Part shown: one piece after another, positions 25,452 through 33,845 of the stretch | How positions within the stretch are numbered: the stretch's first letter is position 1 | Layout: the number at the start of each line of letters is the position of its first letter | Notes under the pieces: model-generated | The model's database searches: none | Seen by the model: only the letters and a program-made list of their open reading frames with translations | What the model was told of the DNA's origin: nothing | Made by a program: the position numbers and the translations under genes | DNA from: Cohnella sp. SGD-V74 | GTDB taxonomy: Bacteria > Bacillota > Bacilli > Paenibacillales > Paenibacillaceae | Reading direction: 5' to 3' | Length of the DNA: 64,000 nucleotides | Assembly (NCBI RefSeq): GCF_003001675.1 | Contig: NZ_PVYW01000007.1 | Location: 264,322-328,321 of the forward strand

Positions 25452-26801
25452 TTACTTCATGATTTGCTTCAGCTTGGCGTCGAGCTCGGCCGCGACCTTC
25501 TCCGGGCTCTCGTTGGCGACGGCGACCTTCTGCACCGCCTCGGCGATTTCCAGGTAAGCTTGCTCGAGTCCGGGATTGTTGGCCGGGAGCGGCTTGATCT
25601 TCGTCATCTGATCGACAAGCGTCTTATCGAAGTCGGTGGAGTTGAACTCCGGCAAAATGCTGATCGACTTGCGCGCGCTCATGACGTCGCTGTTCTGGTG
25701 GTACAGCGAGATCATCTCTTCGTCGGTCAGGAACTTGATGAACTCCGCGGCCATTTCCGGATGCTTCGAATCCTTGCTGATGACCAGGCCGTGCGCTTCG
25801 CCGATGGAGACGTTGTCGCCCGTCTTGTTGACCGGAATCATCGCCGCGCCCCATTTCTCGTCGAACGCTTCGCCTTGTCCGCTCAGGTTCTGGAACACCT
25901 TCCGTCCGTAATACCCGTCCGAATACATGCCGAGCCGTCCGATGCTGAACAGGTTGCGCAGATCCTTCAGCTTGGCTCCTTGCGGAGACAGGTTGTTTTT
26001 CACCAGCGTCTGGTAGTATGTCAGCGTCTCGATTACTTCCGGCGTATTCACGTTGACTTGGCCGTCTTCTCCGAAGAGGGAGCCGTTAAAGCTGTAGATG
26101 TTGCGCAGAGCGATCATGCCGTTGATCGGCAGCTTCTCCGTCGCTTCTCCGAGCCCGTAGATTTGCTCTCCGCTGTCCGTCTTGAGCTTGGAGAGCTCCT
26201 CCGCGAATTGCAGCATTTCATCGTACGTTTCCGGAGCGCGGTCGGGCAGTCCCGCCTTCTGGAACAACTCTTTGTTCCAATAAAGGATGTAAGGGGACGG
26301 CGCCCAAGGAACGCCCATCAGCTTGCCGTTATAGCTGTAATCTTCCTTATAGCTCGGGAACAGATCGTCGATGAATTCCTTGCCTACGAGATCGTCCAGA
26401 GGAACGATGATGTCCGAAGCCGCGTAAGTCGGGAACGTAGCCGTAAAAGTCTGCATGATGTCCGGCGTGTTGCCCGAGGATGCCATGACGAACGTCTGCT
26501 GCTTGATGTCTCCGAACGGAATGCCGATGTATTCGATCTTGACGTTCGGATGAAGCTCCGTGAACTTCTGCGCCATTTGCTCCAGGGCGCCTTTGGTCGC
26601 TTCTTCGCTGATGCTCCAGGAAGCGAATTGCAGCGTGATCGGTTCTCCGGCGTCCGGCGCGTTCGATGCGTCCGAAGACGAAGACGCGGCAGGAGACGAG
26701 GAGGACGGAGCGGCAGGGGTATTTTCTTTGTCCGAGCTGCACGCCGCGAGCGTTCCGAGTGCCATGACCGCGGCCAGGGCCAGCGTCGTTTTTCTAACCA
26801 T
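25452..26801 (-). CDS. Carbohydrate ABC transporter substrate-binding lipoprotein
   Basis: A 449-residue family 1 solute-binding protein. The signal peptide ends in the lipobox LAAC (Cys21), followed by a Ser/Ala linker to about residue 50. MAQKFTELHPNVKIEYIGIPFGDIKQQ and the GKLMGVPWAPSPYILYWNKELF segment are typical of the family. It feeds the two permeases encoded downstream. With the sulfatase in the same operon, a sulfated poly- or oligosaccharide is the likely ligand (inference). GGAGGT lies ~12 bases before the ATG. Confidence 0.93.
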   Translation of the reverse strand: MVRKTTLALAAVMALGTLAACSSDKENTPAAPSSSSPAASSSSDASNAPDAGEPITLQFASWSISEEATKGALEQMAQKFTELHPNVKIEYIGIPFGDIKQQTFVMASSGNTPDIMQTFTATFPTYAASDIIVPLDDLVGKEFIDDLFPSYKEDYSYNGKLMGVPWAPSPYILYWNKELFQKAGLPDRAPETYDEMLQFAEELSKLKTDSGEQIYGLGEATEKLPINGMIALRNIYSFNGSLFGEDGQVNVNTPEVIETLTYYQTLVKNNLSPQGAKLKDLRNLFSIGRLGMYSDGYYGRKVFQNLSGQGEAFDEKWGAAMIPVNKTGDNVSIGEAHGLVISKDSKHPEMAAEFIKFLTDEEMISLYHQNSDVMSARKSISILPEFNSTDFDKTLVDQMTKIKPLPANNPGLEQAYLEIAEAVQKVAVANESPEKVAAELDAKLKQIMK

Positions 26802-26978
26802 TTCTGTGTGACCTCCAATTCGATATCTGAATAGTTGGGCTTGCTGGATTTATCATAGAACGGCCGGGAACCGCGGTAAATCGCGCATTCCTGACGTTCG
26901 TCGTCCGAATCGGCACAATCGGGCGTATCGACTTTATGACATCGATGCTCAATTCCTGATATCGGGCCCGGAATGGAG

Positions 26979-27000
26979 GGGATTGGGAGTTCCCAATCCC
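26979..27000. promoter_or_regulatory. Palindromic operator candidate in divergent intergenic region
   Basis: GGGATTGGGA and TCCCAATCCC form a perfect 10-bp inverted repeat around GT. It lies between the divergent binding-protein and AraC-regulator genes, 68 bp before the regulator start. A CATAAT hexamer at about 27014-27019 could be a -10, which would put the palindrome in the spacer or -35 zone. A role in autoregulation is plausible but untested. Confidence 0.45.
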
Positions 27001-27067
27001 GATTCGGCTGTGCCATAATCGAAGGTGCGCTTAAGACGACGAAACTACGAGGAAACGAGGAAGCAAG

Positions 27068-29389
27068 ATGACCGCCAAGCGCTGGATTCCGCGCAAACCG
27101 AACAGACAGTTCGTCCTGTACTTTCTTTCCTTTTTTCTTGTAATCTTGCTGCCCGTTATTTTGCTTAGCCTCTCTTCCTATAAACTGATGTATTCTACCA
27201 TTCTGGACGAGATTCGCCAAGGCACGTCCAACGCGATGAAGCAGACCGGCCTGTCCGCCGACCGCTTGCTGCTGGACGTGACGACGCTGTCGGTGCAGCT
27301 CGGCCTGGACGGCAAAATCTATACGTCCTCCACGAACGTGGAAGACGCGTATTTGGTCAACGAAATCCGGGATCGGATCTCCACGCTTGCCGCGGAGAAC
27401 GGATACGTGCAGGCGGTGCAAATTTATTTTCGCAAAAACAATCTCATTCTGTCCTCGGACGCTCCGAACCGGCATTACGCGAACCAGGTCAACGACGGCT
27501 GGATTCGCGATTTCTCGGTCAGCGGCAAGGAGCAGCTGTGGCTTCCGACCCGTTCGTTCGTCGATCAGGACGGCAACACGCAGCGTATTATGACGCTCGT
27601 CCGCAAGTTCCCGGTCGCCTTTCCAAGCAATACGGGATACGTGGCGATTCATATTTTCGAGGACCGGTTTTACGAGCTGTTGAAAATGGCGGGGGCCGAT
27701 CGCGACAACCGTCTTTATCTGGCCGACCCTTCGGGAGCCGTTCTGTCGGCGTATCCCCGGCTTGCGGGGGAGGAAGACGAGAGGATGGCGGAGCAGGCGG
27801 CCTCGCTGATCGCGGGAGAAGAGAGAGGGAATCGGGTCGGGAAATTCGGCGGGCAGGAGGCGCTGATCTCCATCGGAGATCCGCTGCGCAACGGATGGAC
27901 GATCGTCTCGGTCGATTCGCTCGACTACTTGGAGGAAAGGCTGGGCTATATCCGCAGGGTTATCATGTTGACGGGCTTCGTGCTCGTGGCGCTCGGATCG
28001 GTCATCTCCTTCTTCCTGTCGCGGACGATGTACAATCCGATCAAACGGCTGTTCGAGAAAGCCGAGCGCGTCCAGAAGGAGTTCGCCCTCCCCGCCTCGT
28101 CGGACAAGCCGGGCTCGCTCGTCGACGTCTCGGGCATGGTGGACCAGCTCATCCATCGGCACAAGGAGCTGGAAGCGGCTTACGAGATCGGCCATTCCGC
28201 GATGGTCGACCGCTTCCTCTATCAATTGTTCTACAATCGCGCGAGCGGTGATCTCGAGCAGAGAGTGGACGACATGAGGCTGCCGATCACGCCGCAGGGC
28301 TTCGTCGTCATGATCGTCGAGCTCGACGGATACGCGGCGCTCAGGGAGCGTTACAGCGCGAGCGATCTGAACCTGCTTCGCTATGCGACGCATAACATCG
28401 TGCAGGAGATCGTCTCCAGCCGCTACGTATGCCTGGGCACGGAGATCGCCGACAACCAGATCGCGGTGCTCGCCAATATCGAGTCGGCGGCGGAATTCGA
28501 CCGCGTCCGACTGGCGGAGATGGCGGGGGAGATCATTCAGGCCGTCCGCTCGTATTTGAACTTGTCGGCGACGATCGGGTTCGGACAGCCCGTCGACGCG
28601 CTGGCGGACGCGCACATGTCGTTCCAGCAGGCGTCAGACGTCATTCGCCGGAAGCTGCTGACGGACGACCGCAAGGCGTTGTTCCACGAGAGCGAGGAGC
28701 ATGCGCAGGCGTTCCAATACTTCTATCCCGTCCAGTTGGAGAAGGCTCTTATGAACAATATCCGGGCCGGCAACGAACAGCAGACGAGGGCTTGCCTGGA
28801 GCAGTTGAAGGCGGAGCTCAAGGGCAAGCCCGGCTTGTCGCACGAGAACGTCTACCGGGTCTATCACCGTCTGATCGACGAGGCGATCGATCTGGCCGTA
28901 GACGCGGGCCTGGCGTGGGAGAACGTATTCGGAGAAGGCAACGTCTACCGGGAGCTGGCCAAGCATGAGACGATCGAGAGCATTCATCTCTGGCTGGAAG
29001 AGGTGTTCCTGAACGTCATCGTCCAGCTGAGGGACCACCTTCGCAGCCCCTCGAAGGCAGACGCCGCCGTCGCGTATATCGCGGAGCATTACCGCGAGGA
29101 CATCTCCGTGGAGCAGATCGCCGACGCCGTGCAGCTTAATCCGGCGTATCTCAGCCGTCTCTTCAAGCAGTCCACGGGCAAGACGGTGCTCGAGCATCTG
29201 ACGCTCGTCCGCCTTGCCCGCAGCAAGACGCTGCTGCGCGAGACGTCGCTGAACCTGAGCGAGATCGCTCAGCAGATCGGCTATAACAACGCGAACAGCT
29301 TTATCCGTTTTTTCCGCAAATACGAGGGCGTGACGCCAGGCGAATTCCGCAAGCTGCAAGGCCAGGCCTCCAAGCCGGAGGAGGAGTAA
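27068..29389 (+). CDS. Membrane-bound AraC-family regulator (two helices, extracellular sensor)
   Basis: A 773-residue one-component regulator. Transmembrane helices lie near residues 17-38 (LSFFLVILLPVILLSL) and 298-318 (MLTGFVLVALGSVISFFL), enclosing a ~255-residue dCache-like sensor. A cytoplasmic linker follows, and residues ~670-765 form the paired AraC helix-turn-helix (LNPAYLSRLFKQSTG, NNANSFIRFFRKYEGVTP). Such proteins sense a sugar outside and activate the linked transporter directly. It is divergent from the binding-protein gene, its probable target. Confidence 0.9.
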   Translation: MTAKRWIPRKPNRQFVLYFLSFFLVILLPVILLSLSSYKLMYSTILDEIRQGTSNAMKQTGLSADRLLLDVTTLSVQLGLDGKIYTSSTNVEDAYLVNEIRDRISTLAAENGYVQAVQIYFRKNNLILSSDAPNRHYANQVNDGWIRDFSVSGKEQLWLPTRSFVDQDGNTQRIMTLVRKFPVAFPSNTGYVAIHIFEDRFYELLKMAGADRDNRLYLADPSGAVLSAYPRLAGEEDERMAEQAASLIAGEERGNRVGKFGGQEALISIGDPLRNGWTIVSVDSLDYLEERLGYIRRVIMLTGFVLVALGSVISFFLSRTMYNPIKRLFEKAERVQKEFALPASSDKPGSLVDVSGMVDQLIHRHKELEAAYEIGHSAMVDRFLYQLFYNRASGDLEQRVDDMRLPITPQGFVVMIVELDGYAALRERYSASDLNLLRYATHNIVQEIVSSRYVCLGTEIADNQIAVLANIESAAEFDRVRLAEMAGEIIQAVRSYLNLSATIGFGQPVDALADAHMSFQQASDVIRRKLLTDDRKALFHESEEHAQAFQYFYPVQLEKALMNNIRAGNEQQTRACLEQLKAELKGKPGLSHENVYRVYHRLIDEAIDLAVDAGLAWENVFGEGNVYRELAKHETIESIHLWLEEVFLNVIVQLRDHLRSPSKADAAVAYIAEHYREDISVEQIADAVQLNPAYLSRLFKQSTGKTVLEHLTLVRLARSKTLLRETSLNLSEIAQQIGYNNANSFIRFFRKYEGVTPGEFRKLQGQASKPEEE

Positions 29390-29443
29390 GGCTGGGGATG
29401 CGCCGGCTCGGGAGCGCCGCCGGTTCGGGCGCGCTGCTGCAAG

Positions 29444-29580
29444 GGTACGGCTATCCCGCCGACTCGGTTAGGCTGTACCGGTACGGCTATCCCGTCGGTT
29501 CAGGGGCGCTGTATCGGTACGGGGTTATCCCCTCGGCTCAGTTACGTTGTATCGGTGCGGAGTTATCCCATCGCTTCAGG
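29444..29580 (+). repeat. Degenerate 36-38-bp tandem repeat, four copies
   Basis: The landmark GGTACGG (last copy GGTGCGG), followed by TATCCC, recurs at 29444, 29480, 29516 and 29554. Units also share TCGGTT/GGCTCAG and end in GTATC/GTACC. The array fills the gap between the AraC regulator and the end of the convergent penicillin-binding protein gene. It is unlike the 51-bp array in sequence. Confidence 0.75.
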
Positions 29581-31636
29581 AATGCCACCATTTGCGCAGC
29601 TTCTTCCACCAAGGCCGGCTGGGCTGCTCGGGGCGACGCGCGTCCGAATCGACGACCGGTCCGAGCGGACCGCATGAGCGGGCGGGCTCGGTGCCTTGCA
29701 GGAACACCTCGATCGCGCCTTCTCCCGGACAGGCCGGGGAGGCGAGCAGGCCGGTGGTTGGATCGATGTAGGCATGAACGACGCCTTCCGGCACCGGAAA
29801 ACCTTTCGGAGGAGAGCCTGCCAGCGCCGCCTCGGTAAACTGGGCGAAGATCGGGGCGGCGCGATGCGCTTCGCCCGATGTAATCGGCCGTCCCCGATCG
29901 TATCCCACCCATACGGCGGTCGCCAGCTCCGGCGTATAGCCGACGAACCAGGCGTCGGAATCGGTCGTGCCCGACTTGCCCGCGACGGGGCGGTTCAGCA
30001 TCTTCGACACCCTCCGCGCGGTGCCGCCTCTCTCGAACACACTCTTCAGCAGATTCGTCGTCACGTAGGCGAGGGCGGGTTCGACCGCCTGCTCCTGCCG
30101 CGGATGGCTTTCGTACAAAATTTTGCCGCGGCGGTCTTGGACGAGCGTTATCGCGACCGGCTCGGCTCGGGCTCCCCCGTTGGCGAAGGCGGAGAAGGCG
30201 TACGCCATCTCGAACGGACTGACGGGGAACGTGCCGAGGGCGAGCGAAGGGACGGCTTTGAGCGGGGCGGTGATGCCCAGCTTGCGCGCCATCGCGATGA
30301 CGTTCTCCGGACCGGTCTGCATGATCGTATGAACGGCGTAGATGTTGTCGGAGGCCGCGATCGCCTGGCGCAGCCCGATGTCGCCGTGGAAATAACGTCC
30401 GTTGTAGTTGTTCGGACGATAAATCTGCCGATCGTGATCGAAGTAGAACAGCGTAGGCTCGCTGCGGAATCGCGTCGCGGCCGTAATCGCCCGGCTCTCC
30501 AGCGCCGCCGCGTACACGATCGGCTTGAACGAGGAGCCGGGCTGCCTCGTGCTCGCGAACACCCGGTTGTACTGGTTGGCGCGGAAGTTGCGTCCTCCGA
30601 CCATCGCTTTAATGTAACCGTTGCGGGGATCGACGGCGATCAGCGCCGTCTGCAGCTCCTCGCCGGCCCCCTTCAGTCCCTTCTTGACGGCGGCCTCGGC
30701 CATCTGCTGCACGCGCAGATCGAGCGTCGTCCGGATCGTCAGCCCTCCTTCGTTCATCAGCCTCTCGTCGATGCCGAGACGTTCGACGGCCACCTTCTTG
30801 ACATATTCCGCGAAATAAGGGGCGGCCCGTTCCTCTTCTTCGGGCAGGGCGCGGACGGCGACGCTCTCGCGGGTGGCGCGTTCCGCCTGCAGCTTCGTGA
30901 TCTGGCCGGTTTCCAGCATCGATTGGAGCACCTTGCGCTGACGCGCGCGGGAGCTTCTCGGATTCAGATGCGGGGAATAGTAGCGCGGCCCCTTGGGGAT
31001 GCCGGCGAGCAAGGCGCTCTCGGCGATGGTCAGTTCCTTGGCAGGCTTATTGAAGTAGAGCTTGGAAGCCGCCTCCGCGCCGTAAGCGCCATGGCCGTAG
31101 TAGATCTGGTTCAGGTACAGCTCCAGGATCTCCTCTTTGGAGAACGCCTGCTCCAGCCGGGCCGCGTACCAGGCCTCCTTCAGCTTGCGGGTCCACGTCC
31201 TCTCGTGCGACAGATACAGATTGCGGGCGAGCTGCTGGGTGAGCGTGCTCGCGCCCTGCTCCTTGGACATATGGCGCAGGTCGACCCAGGCCGCCCGCGC
31301 CAGACCGCGCCAATCGACTCCGGCGTGCTCGTAGAAGCGGCGGTCCTCGACGGCCAGCGTGGCTTTGACGAGCCAGGGGGAAATATCGGCGAGCTTCGCC
31401 GTCGGCCGGTTGACGCCGCCCTTCAAGCTGGCGATCGTCTGCCCGTTCGCGTCGACGATGCGGGTCGACTGCATCGTTGCCCCCGCCGGCAGCGGCGCAT
31501 ATCTGAGCAGCACAAATCCCGCCGAGGCCAGAGCGATCAGGCTCAGCAGCGTCATCCAGCCAATCCGCCGGCGCAGCTTGCTCCATTTGGAGACGGCGGG
31601 CGCGGTCTTCGCGTCCTTGCCGGTCTTGCGATCCAT
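29576..31636 (-). CDS. Class A penicillin-binding protein (PBP1A-like)
   Basis: A 686-residue bifunctional murein synthase. A short cytoplasmic tail and one transmembrane helix (~27-45) precede a GT51 transglycosylase domain (VEDRRFYEHAG, catalytic Glu97; QLARNLYLSHERTWTRKLKEA). The transpeptidase domain has PGSSFKP (active Ser near residue 368), ASDN and AGKSGTT, a KSG in place of the usual KTG. It polymerises and cross-links peptidoglycan outside the membrane. ATG 31636 follows GAAGGGGGCC by eight bases, so the extra eight upstream residues are not used. Single-gene unit, convergent with the AraC regulator. Confidence 0.95.
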   Translation of the reverse strand: MDRKTGKDAKTAPAVSKWSKLRRRIGWMTLLSLIALASAGFVLLRYAPLPAGATMQSTRIVDANGQTIASLKGGVNRPTAKLADISPWLVKATLAVEDRRFYEHAGVDWRGLARAAWVDLRHMSKEQGASTLTQQLARNLYLSHERTWTRKLKEAWYAARLEQAFSKEEILELYLNQIYYGHGAYGAEAASKLYFNKPAKELTIAESALLAGIPKGPRYYSPHLNPRSSRARQRKVLQSMLETGQITKLQAERATRESVAVRALPEEEERAAPYFAEYVKKVAVERLGIDERLMNEGGLTIRTTLDLRVQQMAEAAVKKGLKGAGEELQTALIAVDPRNGYIKAMVGGRNFRANQYNRVFASTRQPGSSFKPIVYAAALESRAITAATRFRSEPTLFYFDHDRQIYRPNNYNGRYFHGDIGLRQAIAASDNIYAVHTIMQTGPENVIAMARKLGITAPLKAVPSLALGTFPVSPFEMAYAFSAFANGGARAEPVAITLVQDRRGKILYESHPRQEQAVEPALAYVTTNLLKSVFERGGTARRVSKMLNRPVAGKSGTTDSDAWFVGYTPELATAVWVGYDRGRPITSGEAHRAAPIFAQFTEAALAGSPPKGFPVPEGVVHAYIDPTTGLLASPACPGEGAIEVFLQGTEPARSCGPLGPVVDSDARRPEQPSRPWWKKLRKWWHS

Positions 31637-31772
31637 GATGAGGCCCCCTTCGCGACGCATAGGAAATCGTTACCTATGTAGTATGGAGAAGGAAGGGGGA
31701 GGCTATTCCCGGAGCCGGGCTTCCGGCCGGACGGGCAATCGTAAACCGCGCGTTAAATTCCGCTTCGAGTTG

Positions 31773-31800
31773 TTGCTTTTTGGCGTCGATTTTATATAAT
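31773..31800 (+). promoter_or_regulatory. SigA-type promoter of speE-speB
   Basis: TTGCTT at 31773-31778 and TATAAT at 31795-31800 are separated by 16 bp, 73 bp before speE. Confidence 0.65.
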
Positions 31801-31873
31801 ACATCTAGTTTGATACAATTAAGTTCGGGTTCACAAAGTCCGGTTTTCAGCACCGAGAAAGTAGGGGTGGCGC

Positions 31874-32710
31874 ATGTCCTCCATGGAACTGTGGTATACG
31901 GAGAAGCAAACCGAGAACTTCGGCATCACGATGAAGATCAAACGAACGATGGTCCACGAACAGACGGATTTCCAAGAGCTCGCCATGATCGAGACGGAGG
32001 AATACGGCAATATGCTCGTGCTCGACGGCATGGTCATGACGACGGAGCGGGACGAGTTCGTCTACCATGAGATGGTGGCGCACCCGGCGCTGTTCACGCA
32101 TCCGAACCCGGAGAACGTTCTTGTGGTCGGCGGCGGAGACGGCGGCGTCATCCGCGAAGTGCTGAAGCATCCCGAAGTGAAGAAGGCGGTGCTCGTCGAC
32201 ATCGACGGCAAAGTCATCGAGTATTCCAAGCGGTACTTGCCTTCCATCGCGGGCAAGCTGGACGATCCTCGCGTCGAAGTGATCGTCAACGACGGGTTCA
32301 TGCACATCCACGACCACAAAAATACGTACGACGTCATCATGGTCGATTCCACGGAGCCGGTCGGCCCTGCTGTAAACCTGTTCACGAAAGGTTTCTACCA
32401 AGGCATTCACGACGCGCTGAAGGATGACGGCATTTTCGTGGCGCAGACCGACAACCCGTGGTTCAAGGCCGAGCTGATCCGCAGCGTCAACCGCGACGTC
32501 AAGGAAGTGTTCGACATTGTGCGCGTGTACGCGGCGAACATTCCGACCTACCCGAGCGGCTTGTGGACGTTCACGCTGGGCAGCAAGAAATACGACCCGC
32601 TGTCGGTCGACGAGAGCAAGCTTCCCGAGCTCGACACCAAATACTACTCCCCTCGGCTGCACAAGGCGGCGTTCGCGCTTCCGAAGTTCGTCGAGGATCT
32701 GACGAAGTAA
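31874..32710 (+). CDS. speE: Polyamine aminopropyltransferase (spermidine synthase)
   Basis: A 278-residue enzyme that moves the aminopropyl group from decarboxylated AdoMet to putrescine. The diagnostic motifs are [16 protein letters not shown] (AdoMet-like cofactor site), [12 protein letters not shown], and [21 protein letters not shown] with the catalytic Asp. QTDNPWF and the YPSGLW region complete the active site. ATG 31874 behind AGGGGTGG is used; ATG 31883 is possible. It is cotranscribed with speB 19 bp downstream, so agmatine is converted to putrescine and then spermidine. Confidence 0.97.
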   Translation: MSSMELWYTEKQTENFGITMKIKRTMVHEQTDFQELAMIETEEYGNMLVLDGMVMTTERDEFVYHEMVAHPALFTHPNPENVLVVGGGDGGVIREVLKHPEVKKAVLVDIDGKVIEYSKRYLPSIAGKLDDPRVEVIVNDGFMHIHDHKNTYDVIMVDSTEPVGPAVNLFTKGFYQGIHDALKDDGIFVAQTDNPWFKAELIRSVNRDVKEVFDIVRVYAANIPTYPSGLWTFTLGSKKYDPLSVDESKLPELDTKYYSPRLHKAAFALPKFVEDLTK

Positions 32711-32729
32711 AAGGAGAATCGTTCACTCT

Positions 32730-33602
32730 ATGCGCTTAAATCAAGCTTATTCCGGTAATGTGTTCATCTGCAGCTCCGACGATTACGCGGCATCCCAAGC
32801 AGTCATCTACGGGATGCCGATGGATTATACCGTCTCCTTCCGCCCCGGCTCCCGTTTCGGCCCCGGCCGCATCCGCGAAGCTTCCGTCGGACTGGAGGAA
32901 TACAGCCCTTATCTGGACCGCAGTCTCTATGATCTGGCGTACTTCGACGCGGGCGATTTGCTGCTTCCGTTCGGCAACGCGGCGAAGAGCCTCGATATTA
33001 TCGGGGAATACGTGCGGGGCGTTCTGGCCGACGGCAAAATCCCTGTCGGACTCGGAGGCGAGCATCTCGTCAGCTGGCCGGTCATTCAAGAGGTGTACAA
33101 GAAATACCCCGATCTCGCCATCCTGCACTTCGACGCGCATACCGACCTGCGCGAGGATTACGAGGGCGAGCCGCTGTCCCACTCCACGCCGCTTCGCAAA
33201 GCGGCGGAGCTGATGGGGCCGTCCAACATCTATCAGTTCGGCATCCGTTCCGGCTCCAAGGAAGATTGGACGTACGCGCAGGAGTCCGGCATCCACTTCC
33301 ATCCGTTCGAGGTGGCCGAGCCGCTGAAGAAGGAGCTTCCTTCTCTGGCCGGCCGCCCGGTCTACGTTACGATCGACATCGACGTGCTCGATCCGTCCGC
33401 CGCTCCCGGCACGGGAACGACGGAAGCGGGCGGCATTACGTCCAAGGAGCTGCTGGAAGCAATCCATGCGATCGCGCGCTCCGGCGTCAACGTCGTCGGC
33501 TTCGACCTTGTCGAAGTCGCTCCGATCTACGATCCGACGGAGATGACGCCGATCGTCGCCTCCAAAATGATTCGCGAAATGCTGCTCGGCTTCGTAAAAT
33601 AA
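32730..33602 (+). CDS. speB: Agmatinase (agmatine ureohydrolase)
   Basis: A 290-residue arginase-superfamily enzyme that splits agmatine into putrescine and urea. The binuclear manganese ligands are seen in GGEH, HFDAHTDL and DIDVLDPSAAPGTG. Pairing with speE, as in Bacillus subtilis, fixes the assignment as agmatinase rather than arginase or formimidoglutamase. AAGGAG lies 13 bases before the ATG, a rather long gap. Confidence 0.96.
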   Translation: MRLNQAYSGNVFICSSDDYAASQAVIYGMPMDYTVSFRPGSRFGPGRIREASVGLEEYSPYLDRSLYDLAYFDAGDLLLPFGNAAKSLDIIGEYVRGVLADGKIPVGLGGEHLVSWPVIQEVYKKYPDLAILHFDAHTDLREDYEGEPLSHSTPLRKAAELMGPSNIYQFGIRSGSKEDWTYAQESGIHFHPFEVAEPLKKELPSLAGRPVYVTIDIDVLDPSAAPGTGTTEAGGITSKELLEAIHAIARSGVNVVGFDLVEVAPIYDPTEMTPIVASKMIREMLLGFVK

Positions 33603-33617
33603 GAAGCTGATCGAGTT

Positions 33618-33660
33618 AAGCCTCCGGTTCGCCGCTTCGGCGCGTGTCCGGGGGCTTTTT
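33618..33660 (+). terminator. Rho-independent terminator of speE-speB
   Basis: AAGCCTCCGG and CCGGGGGCTT pair around an inner CGCCG-CTT-CGGCG hairpin and run into TTTTT. The inverted repeat TCACATCA (33682-33689)/TGATGTGA (33753-33760) lies beyond it in the promoter region of the next gene. Confidence 0.85.
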
Positions 33661-33845
33661 GGCGTTTTGTGACGAGGAATCTCACATCAAACCATACAAG
33701 AGTAGACGATTTTCGCCCAAAATCAAAAAAATGTCACCCTTTATTCCATATGTGATGTGAAATGGAAGATAATAGCTTCCAACTGCGTCTCCGTATGTTA
33801 CAATAGCTGCCATAGATATAAGACTTTAGACATGGGGTGGAGCTT

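Noticed and set aside
26384..28615. 743-codon open frame on the - strand
   Set aside because: It is antisense to the AraC regulator and runs over the divergent promoter region into the lipoprotein gene in another frame.
29398..29838. 146-codon + strand frame after the AraC regulator
   Set aside because: It is built from the degenerate 36-bp repeat and the antisense of the penicillin-binding protein gene.
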